From Stenotrophomonas maltophilia (lineage in GTDB: Bacteria; Pseudomonadota; Gammaproteobacteria; Xanthomonadales; Xanthomonadaceae), in contig NZ_RXLZ01000001.1 in assembly GCF_003970865.1 (NCBI RefSeq), positions 78,250 through 142,249 of the forward strand: a DNA stretch of 64,000 bases. The letters are read 5' to 3'. The notes under the pieces are model-generated. The model searched no databases and was not told where the DNA came from. It was given only the letters and a program-made list of their open reading frames with translations. Positions 35,723 to 43,191 of this stretch are shown in pieces. The stretch's first letter is position 1, and each line of letters opens with the position of its first letter. The position numbers were made by a program, and so were the translations under genes.

Positions 35723-36619
35723 TTACAAGGACGCCGCAGCATCGCCGTGCGTGACAACGTCCGGCAACTTCTCCGGATTCAGCACGCTGTACACGTTGGC
35801 GATGCGGCCATCGACCACTTCGATGGTGGTGATCGAGTGCAGGCGATCGCCCTGGAAGCGCAGGATCGCCGGCTCGCCGTTGACATAGCCCAGCTGCGCC
35901 GGATGCGCCGCGCCACGGCGGGCGATGGCCCAGAACAGGCGGCCGATGCGCTCGGCGCCCAGCAGCGGGCGGATCGCCGCGGTAACCACGCCGCCGCCGT
36001 CGGAGACCAGCAGCGCGTTGGCGTGCAGCAGGGCCTGGATCGCCTCGCTGTCGCCGCGCTGGGAGGCGTCCATGAAGCGCGTGAGTAACTGCCGGTGCTG
36101 GCTGGCATCGGCGTTGAAGCGCGGTCGTCCGGCCTGCAGGCGTTGCCGGGCACGGTGCACCAGCTGCCGGCAGTTGGCCTCGCTGTGGCCGATCAGGTCG
36201 GCGATTTCGCGGTAGTCGTGGTCGAAAGCCTCCTTCAGTAGAAAGGCGGCGCGTTCCTCGGGGCCGAGCTGTTCGAGCAGGGTCAGGAAGGCGACCGAGA
36301 CGTCGTCGGCCAGCGCATGCAGCTGCGCCGGGCCGGGCGCCGGGTCGGGCTCCAGGGTGACCGCCAACGGCTCGGCCAGCCACGGGCCGACGTAGTGCAC
36401 CCGCTCGCGCTTGGCCGCGCGCAGCCGGTCCAGGCCGAGCCGGGTGGTGGTGGTGACCAGCCAGGCTTCGGGGTCGCGGACGGCCGCAGGATCGGCGCCG
36501 GACCAGCGCAGCCAGGCATCCTGGACCACGTCTTCGGCGTCGGCGCGGCTGCCGAGCAGGCGGTAGGCCAGGGCCATCAGGCGCGGGCGGTGGGTCTGGA
36601 AAGCGGTTTCGGCGTTCAT
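35723..36619 (-). CDS. sigJ: ECF41-group sigma factor with SnoaL-like domain
   Basis: 298-residue extracytoplasmic-function sigma factor. Sigma-2 region about 5-70 (DAEDVVQDAWLRW), sigma-4 about 110-165 (GPEERAAFLLKEAFDHDYREI), then a fused SnoaL-like domain to the end. The marks of group ECF41 are present: a WLPEP-like linker (GPWLAEPL), DGGGVVTAA (DGGGK-type) and NPEKL near the C-terminus. In this group the fused domain replaces an anti-sigma factor. The start is ATG 36619. Its own promoter motif is 10 bp upstream, implying autoregulation. Neighbour is the classic CMD/AhpD-type target. Confidence 0.92.
   Translation of the reverse strand: MNAETAFQTHRPRLMALAYRLLGSRADAEDVVQDAWLRWSGADPAAVRDPEAWLVTTTTRLGLDRLRAAKRERVHYVGPWLAEPLAVTLEPDPAPGPAQLHALADDVSVAFLTLLEQLGPEERAAFLLKEAFDHDYREIADLIGHSEANCRQLVHRARQRLQAGRPRFNADASQHRQLLTRFMDASQRGDSEAIQALLHANALLVSDGGGVVTAAIRPLLGAERIGRLFWAIARRGAAHPAQLGYVNGEPAILRFQGDRLHSITTIEVVDGRIANVYSVLNPEKLPDVVTHGDAAASL
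35730..35756 (-). promoter_or_regulatory. ECF41 promoter for the AhpD-family gene
   Basis: On the minus strand TGTCACG (35756-35750) is followed by 16 nt and CGTC (35733-35730), matching the TGTCACA-N16-CGTC motif known for ECF41 sigma factors. It is 44 bp before the ATG at 35686 and lies inside the last codons of the sigma gene. Confidence 0.7.
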
Positions 36620-36628
36620 GTGGGCAAG

Positions 36629-36655
36629 GACGCCACAGCGGGCAGGGACGTGACA
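36629..36655 (-). promoter_or_regulatory. ECF41 autoregulatory promoter of sigJ
   Basis: TGTCACG (36655-36649), 16 nt, CGTC (36632-36629) on the minus strand, the same 27-bp design as before the AhpD-family gene. The -10 ends 9 nt from the ATG at 36619, so the leader would be only a few nt or absent. Confidence 0.7.
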
Positions 36656-36689
36656 CGAATGTACAACGGCACCCCAGTGGCAGAGGGGG

Positions 36690-36695
36690 TAAAAT
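36690..36695 (+). promoter_or_regulatory. -10 element of the fumarase gene
   Basis: TAAAAT (36690-36695), after a GA-rich stretch. If used, transcription starts near 36702, which places the in-frame ATG at 36694 outside the mRNA and leaves GTG 36736 as the start. No clear -35 was seen. Confidence 0.4.
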
Positions 36696-36735
36696 GGGCG
36701 GATTACCCCGCCAGCCTTCAGCAAGCGAGCAAGAC

Positions 36736-38253
36736 GTGACATCGATCAAGCAGGAAGACCTCATCCAGTCCATCGCCGACGCGCTGCAGTACATCTCGTA
36801 CTACCACCCGGTCGACTACATCAAGAACCTTGCCGCCGCCTACGAGCGCGAGGAGTCGCCGGCCGCGAAGGAAGCGATGGCGCAGATCCTGATCAATTCG
36901 CGCATGTGCGCCGAAGGCCACCGTCCGATCTGCCAGGACACCGGCATCGTCACCGTGTTCCTGGAAATCGGCATGGACGTGCGTTGGGACGACGCCACCA
37001 TGGGCGTGGAAGACATGGCCAATGAAGGCGTGCGCCGCGCCTACATGCACCCGGACAACAAGCTGCGCGCCTCGGTGCTGGCCGATCCGGCCGGCAAGCG
37101 CATCAATACCAGGGACAACACCCCGGGCGTGGTCAACGTGAAGGTGGTGCCGGGCAACACCGTCGACGTCATCGTCGCCGCCAAGGGCGGTGGTTCGGAA
37201 GCGAAGACCAAGTTTGCCATGCTCAACCCGTCCGACTCGATCGTCGACTGGGTGCTGAAGACCGTGCCGACCATGGGCGCCGGCTGGTGCCCGCCGGGCA
37301 TGCTCGGCATCGGCATCGGCGGTACCGCGGAGAAGGCGATGCTGCTGGCCAAGGAAGCGCTGATGGAGCCGATCGACATCACCGAGCTGCAGGCCCGTGG
37401 TGCGTCCAACCGCATCGAAGAGCTGCGCCTGGAGCTGTACGAGAAGGTCAACGCGCTGGGCATCGGTGCGCAGGGCCTGGGCGGCCTGACCACCGTGCTC
37501 GACATCAAGATCAACGACTACCCGACCCATGCGGCCAACCTGCCGGTGGCGATGATCCCGAACTGCGCGGCCACCCGCCATGCGCACTTCACCCTGGATG
37601 GCAGCGGCCCGGTGATGCTGGACCCGCCGTCGCTGGAAGACTGGCCGAAGCTGACCTACGATTCGTCCAAGGGCACCCGCGTGGACCTGGACACGATCAC
37701 GCCGGAAGATGTGGCCAGCTGGAAGCCGGGCCAGACCCTGCTGCTCAACGGCAAGCTGCTGACCGGTCGCGACGCCGCGCACAAGCGCATGGTCGACATG
37801 CTCAACAAGGGCGAGGAACTGCCGGTCGATCTGAAGGGCCGCTTCATCTACTACGTCGGCCCGGTCGATCCGGTGCGCGACGAAGTGGTGGGCCCGGCCG
37901 GCCCGACCACCGCCACCCGCATGGACAAGTTCACCCGTCAGGTACTGGAACAGACCGGCCTGCTGGGCATGGTCGGCAAGGCCGAGCGTGGCCCGGCGGC
38001 GATCGAGGCGATCCGTGACAACAAGTCGGCCTACCTGATGGCGGTCGGCGGTTCGGCCTACCTGGTGTCCAAGGCGATCAAGGCGGCCAAGGTGGTCGGC
38101 TTCGCCGATCTGGGCATGGAAGCGATCTACGAGTTCACCGTGCAGGACATGCCGGTGACCGTGGCGGTCGACTCCACTGGCGAATCGGTGCACAAGACCG
38201 GCCCGCGCGAATGGCAGGCCCGCATCGGCAAGATTCCGGTGGTGGTGGAGTAA
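36736..38253 (+). CDS. fumA: Fumarate hydratase, class I
   Basis: Iron-sulfur fumarase of the TCA cycle, interconverting fumarate and malate. 505 residues from GTG 36736. The three cysteines that bind the 4Fe-4S cluster appear in GHRPICQDTG (about residue 68), GAGWCPPG (about 184) and IPNCAATRH (about 276). An in-frame ATG at 36694 lies inside a good -10 hexamer, so I prefer 36736. Divergent from the ECF41 sigma gene. Oxygen-sensitive clusters need repair or delivery, for which nfuA in this window is a candidate. Confidence 0.9.
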   Translation: MTSIKQEDLIQSIADALQYISYYHPVDYIKNLAAAYEREESPAAKEAMAQILINSRMCAEGHRPICQDTGIVTVFLEIGMDVRWDDATMGVEDMANEGVRRAYMHPDNKLRASVLADPAGKRINTRDNTPGVVNVKVVPGNTVDVIVAAKGGGSEAKTKFAMLNPSDSIVDWVLKTVPTMGAGWCPPGMLGIGIGGTAEKAMLLAKEALMEPIDITELQARGASNRIEELRLELYEKVNALGIGAQGLGGLTTVLDIKINDYPTHAANLPVAMIPNCAATRHAHFTLDGSGPVMLDPPSLEDWPKLTYDSSKGTRVDLDTITPEDVASWKPGQTLLLNGKLLTGRDAAHKRMVDMLNKGEELPVDLKGRFIYYVGPVDPVRDEVVGPAGPTTATRMDKFTRQVLEQTGLLGMVGKAERGPAAIEAIRDNKSAYLMAVGGSAYLVSKAIKAAKVVGFADLGMEAIYEFTVQDMPVTVAVDSTGESVHKTGPREWQARIGKIPVVVE

Positions 38254-38273
38254 TTCCTCCCGTTCCGGTCGAG

Positions 38274-38303
38274 ACAACGGCGCCCTTGTGGCGCCGTTGT
38301 TGT
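38274..38303 (+). terminator. Terminator after fumarase
   Basis: ACAACGGCGCC (38274-38284) pairs with GGCGCCGTTGT (38290-38300) across a CTTGT loop, followed by a T-rich but interrupted tail. Confidence 0.7.
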
Positions 38304-38370
38304 ATGCAGCCTGCTCGCGCGCGGCCTGCTCTGCTAACGTACTAGCCGGCGTACTGGAAGGGAGTCCATC

Positions 38371-38766
38371 GTGCTGCAGTGGTCGCGTGTTTTCGTGTTG
38401 CTGGTCACTGCGCTGGCGTGCAGTGCCTGTGGTCCGCGTTACTTCGTCGAGCCACCAACCCACGAAGCGGGGAAGATCTGCGCGTCGGTCTGCGAGAGCC
38501 AGAAGGCGACGTGCGACTTCCACAACCGCGCCCGTGCCGAGTCGGATCAGCGGAGCTGCGAAAGCGAGAAGAGCCGGGTCATCAGCCGTTGCAGTGGTAT
38601 CGCCGACGACAAACAGCGGCACAACTGCGAAGGGGGCAACGGTGCCGGCACCTACTGCGGTTCCCCAGCGCTTCCTTCATGCAGTGCTCCGTACGCCCAG
38701 TGCCTGCTCTCCTGCGGCGGCACCGTGAATGACGTCCGCACCGACACCGGTATTCCTGTGTACTGA
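38371..38766 (+). CDS. Ten-cysteine hypothetical lipoprotein A
   Basis: 131 residues, GTG start behind GGGAG. The signal peptide ends in LACSAC, a lipobox-like site. The mature part has ten cysteines with spacing C3C6C14C10C11C9C7C6C3C, so the first three and last three mirror each other. It shares this pattern with the next gene, though the sequences between cysteines differ. Five disulfides are possible in the periplasm or at the outer membrane. I recognise no family and assign no function. Confidence 0.7.
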   Translation: MLQWSRVFVLLVTALACSACGPRYFVEPPTHEAGKICASVCESQKATCDFHNRARAESDQRSCESEKSRVISRCSGIADDKQRHNCEGGNGAGTYCGSPALPSCSAPYAQCLLSCGGTVNDVRTDTGIPVY

Positions 38767-38842
38767 TCGGGGGCACGCATCGGTGCCTGCACGCGCAACC
38801 GTAGTCTGCTAGGGTCGGCACACCCCTGCACTGGATGTGCCC

Positions 38843-39178
38843 ATGCGCCTGCATCGATCCCTCGCGGCTGTGTTCCTGCTGGTCCTGGCCGGCTGCAGCA
38901 CAACGTCGTCCTACGAAGGTGCGGATTTCTCCGCCTCCTCGCAGTGCCGCATGCAGTGCCAGGCCAGCTACCGCAGCTGCATGGCGAAGGGCAGCATCGG
39001 CAGCAACGACTTCAGCTGTGAACAACAGATGGTGCCGGCGCCGGACAAGCGCTGCAAGGACGTCGCCAATCCCGAACTGCGGCGCTCCTGTGAACTGAAG
39101 ACGCACGACTGCGCGATACGCACACCGATCATGTCCTGTAGCGAAAGCCGCGATACCTGCATGAGCAGTTGCGGCTGA
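38843..39178 (+). CDS. Ten-cysteine hypothetical lipoprotein B
   Basis: 111 residues. Clear lipobox VLAGC (Cys18). The mature part has ten cysteines spaced C3C6C12C11C11C6C8C6C3C, almost identical to lipoprotein A, with matching endings (SESRDTCMSSCG here, SAPYAQCLLSCGG in A). It is therefore a tandem paralogue. I prefer ATG 38843; an in-frame GTG two codons earlier is possible, and the ribosome site is weak either way. Function unknown. Confidence 0.7.
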   Translation: MRLHRSLAAVFLLVLAGCSTTSSYEGADFSASSQCRMQCQASYRSCMAKGSIGSNDFSCEQQMVPAPDKRCKDVANPELRRSCELKTHDCAIRTPIMSCSESRDTCMSSCG

Positions 39179-39235
39179 GCAGCGACCGCCTGTGCAGGCG
39201 CATAATCGGCCGATCCATCCACACAGGAGCTGCGC

Positions 39236-39871
39236 ATGAGCACCACGCTGTATGGTTCAACCAGTACTGCCGCCCTTGTGGTGCACTGGCTGCTGATCGA
39301 GCTGGGCATCGAGCATGAACTGGTGCTGCTGGATTTCGACGCGCGTGAGCACAAGTCGGCGGAGTACCTGGCGCTGAATCCGGCCGGTGTGGTGCCGACG
39401 CTGCTGATCGATGGCTTGGCACTGACCGAAGCGGCGGCCATTGCGTTGTACCTGGCTGATCGCCATCCGGACGCCAACCTGCTGCCCCAGGTGGGTACGC
39501 CGCAGCGCGCCGATGCCTACCGCTGGATGTTCTGGTGTGCCAATACGCTGCAGCCGGCCTATCGTGCCTGGTTCTACCCGCATGAGATGGCGGGGGAGGC
39601 GAATATCGAGGCGAGCCGCGAGATGGCCCGTCAGCGCCTGGAAGCAGCCTGGCAGCATGTGGCCACGCACCTGCAGGCGCATGGCCCCTACCTGCTGGGC
39701 ACCACGCCCTGCGTGGTCGACTACATGCTGGTGATGCTGATGCGCTGGTCGCGCAACATGCCCAAGCCCAGCGACACCTGGCCGGTGCTGAAGGCGCATG
39801 CCACGTCGATGAAGGCGCGCCCGGCGTTCGCCGAGGTGTACCGCCGCGAAGGCATCACCGACTGGCGGTAA
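39236..39871 (+). CDS. Glutathione S-transferase family protein
   Basis: 211 residues with a thioredoxin-like N-terminal domain (LYGSTSTAALVVHWLL to LALTEAAAIALYLADRH, the glutathione-binding TE.AAI region) and an all-helical C-terminal domain. Detoxification or thiol transfer; substrate not predictable. AGGAG ribosome site 7 nt upstream. It runs into the 70-bp palindrome, which probably ends its transcript. Confidence 0.88.
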   Translation: MSTTLYGSTSTAALVVHWLLIELGIEHELVLLDFDAREHKSAEYLALNPAGVVPTLLIDGLALTEAAAIALYLADRHPDANLLPQVGTPQRADAYRWMFWCANTLQPAYRAWFYPHEMAGEANIEASREMARQRLEAAWQHVATHLQAHGPYLLGTTPCVVDYMLVMLMRWSRNMPKPSDTWPVLKAHATSMKARPAFAEVYRREGITDWR

Positions 39872-39872
39872 T

Positions 39873-39942
39873 CAGAAAAGGGGACGGAGGGGATTAAGTC
39901 GTTTGTGCACAAACGACTTAATCCCCTCCGTCCCCTTTTCTG
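39873..39942. repeat. Perfect 70-bp palindrome between gst and arsC
   Basis: Two 35-bp arms with no loop, centred on GTGCAC (39907/39908). One arm reads CAGAAAAGGGGACGGAGGGG followed by ATTAAGTCGTTTGTG. The palindrome starts 1 bp after the gst stop and ends at base 39942, adjacent to the arsC stop. As RNA it forms a long hairpin flanked by A/T tracts, so it can terminate both genes. It is probably a dispersed family element in xanthomonads. Confidence 0.9.
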
Positions 39943-40284
39943 TTACAGGAGCTCCAGCACCGTTTCCGGTGGGCGGCACAGCCGGGTGCCCTTGGGTGCG
40001 CGCACCACGGGGCGGTTGATCAGCCGTGGGTGTTCGGCCATCGCGGCCAGCAGCGTGGCCTCGTCCGCACCTTCCAGGCCCAGTTCGGCGAACTGCGCTT
40101 CCTTGCTGCGCACCAGATCACGCGCGCTCAATCCGGATTCGGCCAGCACCTGGCGCAGTGTGGCCACATCGGGTGGACTGCCGAGGTACTCGATCACCAC
40201 GGGATCAAAGCCCGCATCGCGGATCAGCTTCAGTGCGCCGCGCGAGTTGCTGCAGGCCGGGTTGTGCCAGATCGTCACGTCCAT
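39943..40284 (-). CDS. arsC: Arsenate reductase, ArsC (glutaredoxin-type) family
   Basis: 113 residues. Catalytic motif HNPACSNSRGAL with the reactive Cys11, followed by YLGSPPD and the C-terminal RPVVRAPKGTRLCRPPE anion-binding segment. Reduces arsenate to arsenite with glutaredoxin, although stand-alone copies without arsB/arsR may do other thiol chemistry. Its ATG overlaps the pldA stop by one base (TGATG), so it is co-translated with an outer-membrane phospholipase, an odd pairing. Its stop touches the 70-bp palindrome. Confidence 0.88.
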   Translation of the reverse strand: MDVTIWHNPACSNSRGALKLIRDAGFDPVVIEYLGSPPDVATLRQVLAESGLSARDLVRSKEAQFAELGLEGADEATLLAAMAEHPRLINRPVVRAPKGTRLCRPPETVLELL

Positions 40285-41438
40285 CAGAACCACTCCAGCA
40301 GGGACACGCCCACGCCCACATAGGTGGCCTTGTGGTTGTAGTCGATCAGGCTTTCGCCGTAGCCGTCGAAGACCTGCACATGGCCGCGCAGCAGGTTGCT
40401 GATCGGGAAGCCGTAGTCCAGCTGCAGGGCGCCGTGCGAGCGGCTGCCGGTACGCAGCGAATGACGCGCCATCAGCGAGACTTCATGGCCGTTGCGGTTC
40501 CAGGTCAGGGTCGCGTCACCGCGGCCCATGTAATCCTCGATGTCCGGGTTGTTGTCGTCGCTGCGGGTCTCGGGAATGCGGTACCACGGCCGCAGCACCA
40601 GCGCCCAGTTCTCGCGGTCCAGGCCGATGTTGAGCATCACCCGGTTCCAGCTGCGCGACAGCGGATCGGCGCGGCCGTTGGACTGGTGGTTCAGCGCGAT
40701 GCCGGTCATGCGCCCGCGCCAGCCGCCGATCGAGTAGCCGTTGCGGAACACCATCATCACTTCCGGCTCGTAATTGGTTTCGCGGAACGGGCGCGAATCC
40801 TCGCTGTTGTAGGCCTGCCAGCGCGAGCTCTGGGTATAGCCGGCCCAGATGTCGCCGTTGTCGCCGAACAGGTTCTCGGCGATCTTGGTCTTGAAGCTGA
40901 TCTGGAACTTCAGTTCGGCACTGTCCAGTACCTGCGGCGTGGTGACCGTGTTGGCCGGATTCGGCGAATGCGGTGTGGTGTTGCGGTCGCTGGTCCAGAA
41001 CGCCGGCAGCAGGTACACCGGCTTGTAGGCACGCAGCTGGAACGGGCCCAGCTTGGAGTCCTCGGCCAGTTCCCAGCGGCTGTCCAGCAGCGAGCCGCGG
41101 CCAGCGTTGGCCAGCGCGCTGTCCGGTGCTGCCGGACGGAACAGGTCGCTGACCCGTTCGCGCAGCTTCTCTTCGCCCTGGCTCACGCGTGCGGTCTGTC
41201 GTTCTTCGCGACGGGCCTGCGCGGCTGCCTCGGCGGCAGCGTCGGCCGCCGCTGTGGCCTGCGGGGTGTGTGCGAACAGCCGGTCATAGCAGGCCAGGCG
41301 CGCCGCGTCGGTGGTGATGGCGGCGCACGCAGCAGGCGAGGTGTCGGTGCTGGGCACGAACTCCTGCGCGGCCAGCGGCGCACTGGCCAGGGCCAGCGCC
41401 AGCGGCGCGAGGCGGGGAAGCAGCGGGGGGAGGGTCAT
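40284..41438 (-). CDS. pldA: Outer-membrane phospholipase A
   Basis: Hydrolyses mislocalised phospholipids in the outer leaflet and maintains membrane asymmetry. 384 residues. Signal peptide to about residue 24 (PLAAQ). An N-terminal Ala/Glu-rich, likely coiled region (about 55-105) precedes the 12-strand barrel. The catalytic motif NHQSNGR with its His and Ser is seen near residue 255, and DYMGRGDAT later. Ends in Phe (LLEWF), typical for insertion by Bam. Start ATG 41438. Confidence 0.92.
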   Translation of the reverse strand: MTLPPLLPRLAPLALALASAPLAAQEFVPSTDTSPAACAAITTDAARLACYDRLFAHTPQATAAADAAAEAAAQARREERQTARVSQGEEKLRERVSDLFRPAAPDSALANAGRGSLLDSRWELAEDSKLGPFQLRAYKPVYLLPAFWTSDRNTTPHSPNPANTVTTPQVLDSAELKFQISFKTKIAENLFGDNGDIWAGYTQSSRWQAYNSEDSRPFRETNYEPEVMMVFRNGYSIGGWRGRMTGIALNHQSNGRADPLSRSWNRVMLNIGLDRENWALVLRPWYRIPETRSDDNNPDIEDYMGRGDATLTWNRNGHEVSLMARHSLRTGSRSHGALQLDYGFPISNLLRGHVQVFDGYGESLIDYNHKATYVGVGVSLLEWF

Positions 41439-41557
41439 TCCAGCAGGCCCTTCGGTGAATACGGGAATCGCACAGTGTGGCGGCTGTACCGGATCGCGGC
41501 CAGCCCCCACGGTTTATGCACGGCCACCGCGTGCGTGTGGCGTGAAGGCGGCGCGGG

Positions 41558-42043
41558 TTACAGGAACCAGGCGAAGGCGAACAGGCCAAGCATCGCGATC
41601 ACCACGGCCAGTTTCAGCGCCAGGCCGAGCAGGATGCCGAGCCAGGTGGCCAGGCCGACCTTGGTCGAGCGGCCCAGCTCGCGGGTGTGCCAGTACTCGC
41701 CGGCCAGGGCACCGACCAAAGGTCCGGCGAACAGGCCGATCGGCATGAAGAACAGGCCGACGATGCTGCCGACGAAGGTGCCCCACAGCGCCTTGCGGCT
41801 GGCACCGACCCGTTTCGCGCCCACCACCGTGGCCAGCACGTCCACCAGCAGCGAGAGCAGGGTCAGCACACCCAGCGCGACCAGGGTTGGCCAGCCCACA
41901 TGGACGAAGCCGTCGGCCCACGCCGCCAGCAGCAGCCCGATGAACACCAGCGGGATGCCGGGCAGGGCCGGAAGGATGATCCCGGCGATGCCGACGAGGA
42001 CAAAAATGACCGCTAGCAGATATAAGATGAATGAGAGTCCCAT
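41558..42043 (-). CDS. DUF456 membrane protein
   Basis: 161 residues, about four transmembrane helices. The glycine-rich pattern GIAGIILPALPGIPLVFIG and GALAGEYWH are typical of DUF456. Function unknown in the family. The only neighbours on this strand are pldA and arsC 119 bp downstream. Confidence 0.85.
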   Translation of the reverse strand: MGLSFILYLLAVIFVLVGIAGIILPALPGIPLVFIGLLLAAWADGFVHVGWPTLVALGVLTLLSLLVDVLATVVGAKRVGASRKALWGTFVGSIVGLFFMPIGLFAGPLVGALAGEYWHTRELGRSTKVGLATWLGILLGLALKLAVVIAMLGLFAFAWFL

Positions 42044-42071
42044 GCTGTCCCGTATGGTGGCCGTTTTGGGG

Positions 42072-42100
42072 TTGACAGTGAAAGATTTTGCCAGTTGATT
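42072..42100 (+). promoter_or_regulatory. Candidate promoter of the cold-shock gene
   Basis: TTGACA (42072-42077), 17 nt, TTGATT. The -35 is perfect, the -10 weak. It would give a leader of about 170 nt, in line with the long structured leaders of cspA-type mRNAs. Confidence 0.35.
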
Positions 42101-42278
42101 TTTCGTTTTGGGCGGGTTAAGTTGCAGTCGCTGAGCTTGGCAAGGTCACCGTGGATCGTGGCCTGATGAAGCAAGATCTTCCCGATCCGCTGCATCGATG
42201 CACCTCGCTTCCCCCTTGCTTGTCAGCCGCCCACCAGGCGTTTCCTACAACAAGAGAGAGTCAAAGGGAGTTAGTGAG

Positions 42279-42488
42279 ATGGCTGATCGCGAGACCGGTA
42301 CCGTAAAGTGGTTCAATGATGCGAAGGGCTTCGGCTTCATCAGCCGGCAGAATGGCGAGGACGTGTTCGTGCACTTCCGCGCCATCGAGACCCAGGGCTT
42401 CAAGAGCCTCAAGGAAGGCCAGACTGTGAGCTTCGAAGTCGTGCAGGGCCAGAAGGGTCTGCAGGCTGACAAGGTGCAGCCGGTGTAA
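42279..42488 (+). CDS. cspA: Cold-shock domain protein
   Basis: 69-residue single CSD RNA chaperone. RNP1 (KGFGFI, residues 17-22) and RNP2 (DVFVHF, residues 29-34) are intact. It binds single-stranded RNA and melts structure at low temperature. Member naming (cspA/D/E) is arbitrary here. A long leader and a strong terminator frame it. Confidence 0.95.
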   Translation: MADRETGTVKWFNDAKGFGFISRQNGEDVFVHFRAIETQGFKSLKEGQTVSFEVVQGQKGLQADKVQPV

Positions 42489-42509
42489 TACCCGCCGCCT
42501 GTCGGCATG

Positions 42510-42537
42510 AAAAAGGCCCGCGCAAGCGGGCCTTTTT
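42510..42537. terminator. Terminator after the cold-shock gene
   Basis: AAAAAGGCCCGC pairs with GCGGGCCTTTTT; A- and T-runs on the two sides allow bidirectional use with the glycine-zipper gene at 42561. Confidence 0.92.
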
Positions 42538-42560
42538 CTTTGCGCATGGCCCGGTGCGGA

Positions 42561-43055
42561 TCAGCGCAGGATGACCTTGCCGTTGACCACGCGCACGTAG
42601 GTGTTTTCGCGGATGCCGCCGAGGTCGCGCTGGTTGACCACGATGGTGCGACCATCGTCCATGCGCACGCTGATGTCGTAGGTGTCGCTGGTGACGTTCT
42701 TCTGGATCTGGTTGCCGGCCAGCGCGCCACCGACCGCGCCTGCAGCGGCGGCGATGTTCTTGTTGCCACGGCTGCCGCCGGTGTGGTCGGAGATCTCGTG
42801 GCCGGCCACCGCGCCGACGATGCCGCCGAGGATCGCGCCGGTCGCGCTGGGCGCGGTACGGCCGGACTGCACGGTGTTGATGCGGGTGACGATACCGCAG
42901 TCGGCGCAGCGGCCCTGGTTGTAACCGCCGTTGTTGCCGTAGCCGCCATTGTTGTAGCCGTTGTTGTAACCACCACCGCCATAACCGGGCGAGGTGGCAC
43001 AGCCAGCCAGGGCGAGGGTCGCGATGGCGCTGGCGGCGATGAGCTGGATCTTCAT
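42561..43055 (-). CDS. Glycine-zipper lipoprotein (SlyB-like)
   Basis: 164 residues. Lipobox ALAGC, then a Gly/Asn/Tyr-rich low-complexity stretch (about 22-48), a conserved CADCG, and a glycine-zipper 2TM hairpin (AILGGIVGAVAGHE ... AAAAGAVGGALAGNQ). The C-terminus (YDISVRMDDGRTIVV) is a small beta domain, as in SlyB/Pcp-type outer-membrane lipoproteins. Likely structural role in the envelope. Ribosome site GGAG before ATG 43055. Confidence 0.85.
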   Translation of the reverse strand: MKIQLIAASAIATLALAGCATSPGYGGGGYNNGYNNGGYGNNGGYNQGRCADCGIVTRINTVQSGRTAPSATGAILGGIVGAVAGHEISDHTGGSRGNKNIAAAAGAVGGALAGNQIQKNVTSDTYDISVRMDDGRTIVVNQRDLGGIRENTYVRVVNGKVILR

Positions 43056-43191
43056 GGGGCGTCTCCTGGCCGTGAAGGCGGGTGTCTGGGGTGGTACTGC
43101 GTCATGCAGCAGGGTGGACGAATCGTCCTCTTTTGAACGTGAACAAGGTGCCAACCACGCGACCCTTGTCCGGCTGCAGGATGAATGCGGC

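Noticed and set aside
36694..36735. Upstream ATG start for fumarase
   Set aside because: It lies within the TAAAAT -10 hexamer, and the family begins at the TSIKQEDL residues after GTG 36736. The GAGG before 36694 keeps some doubt.
42044..42278. Riboswitch upstream of the cold-shock gene
   Set aside because: The leader is long but I cannot match any known riboswitch core; a cold-shock thermosensor leader is the simpler reading.
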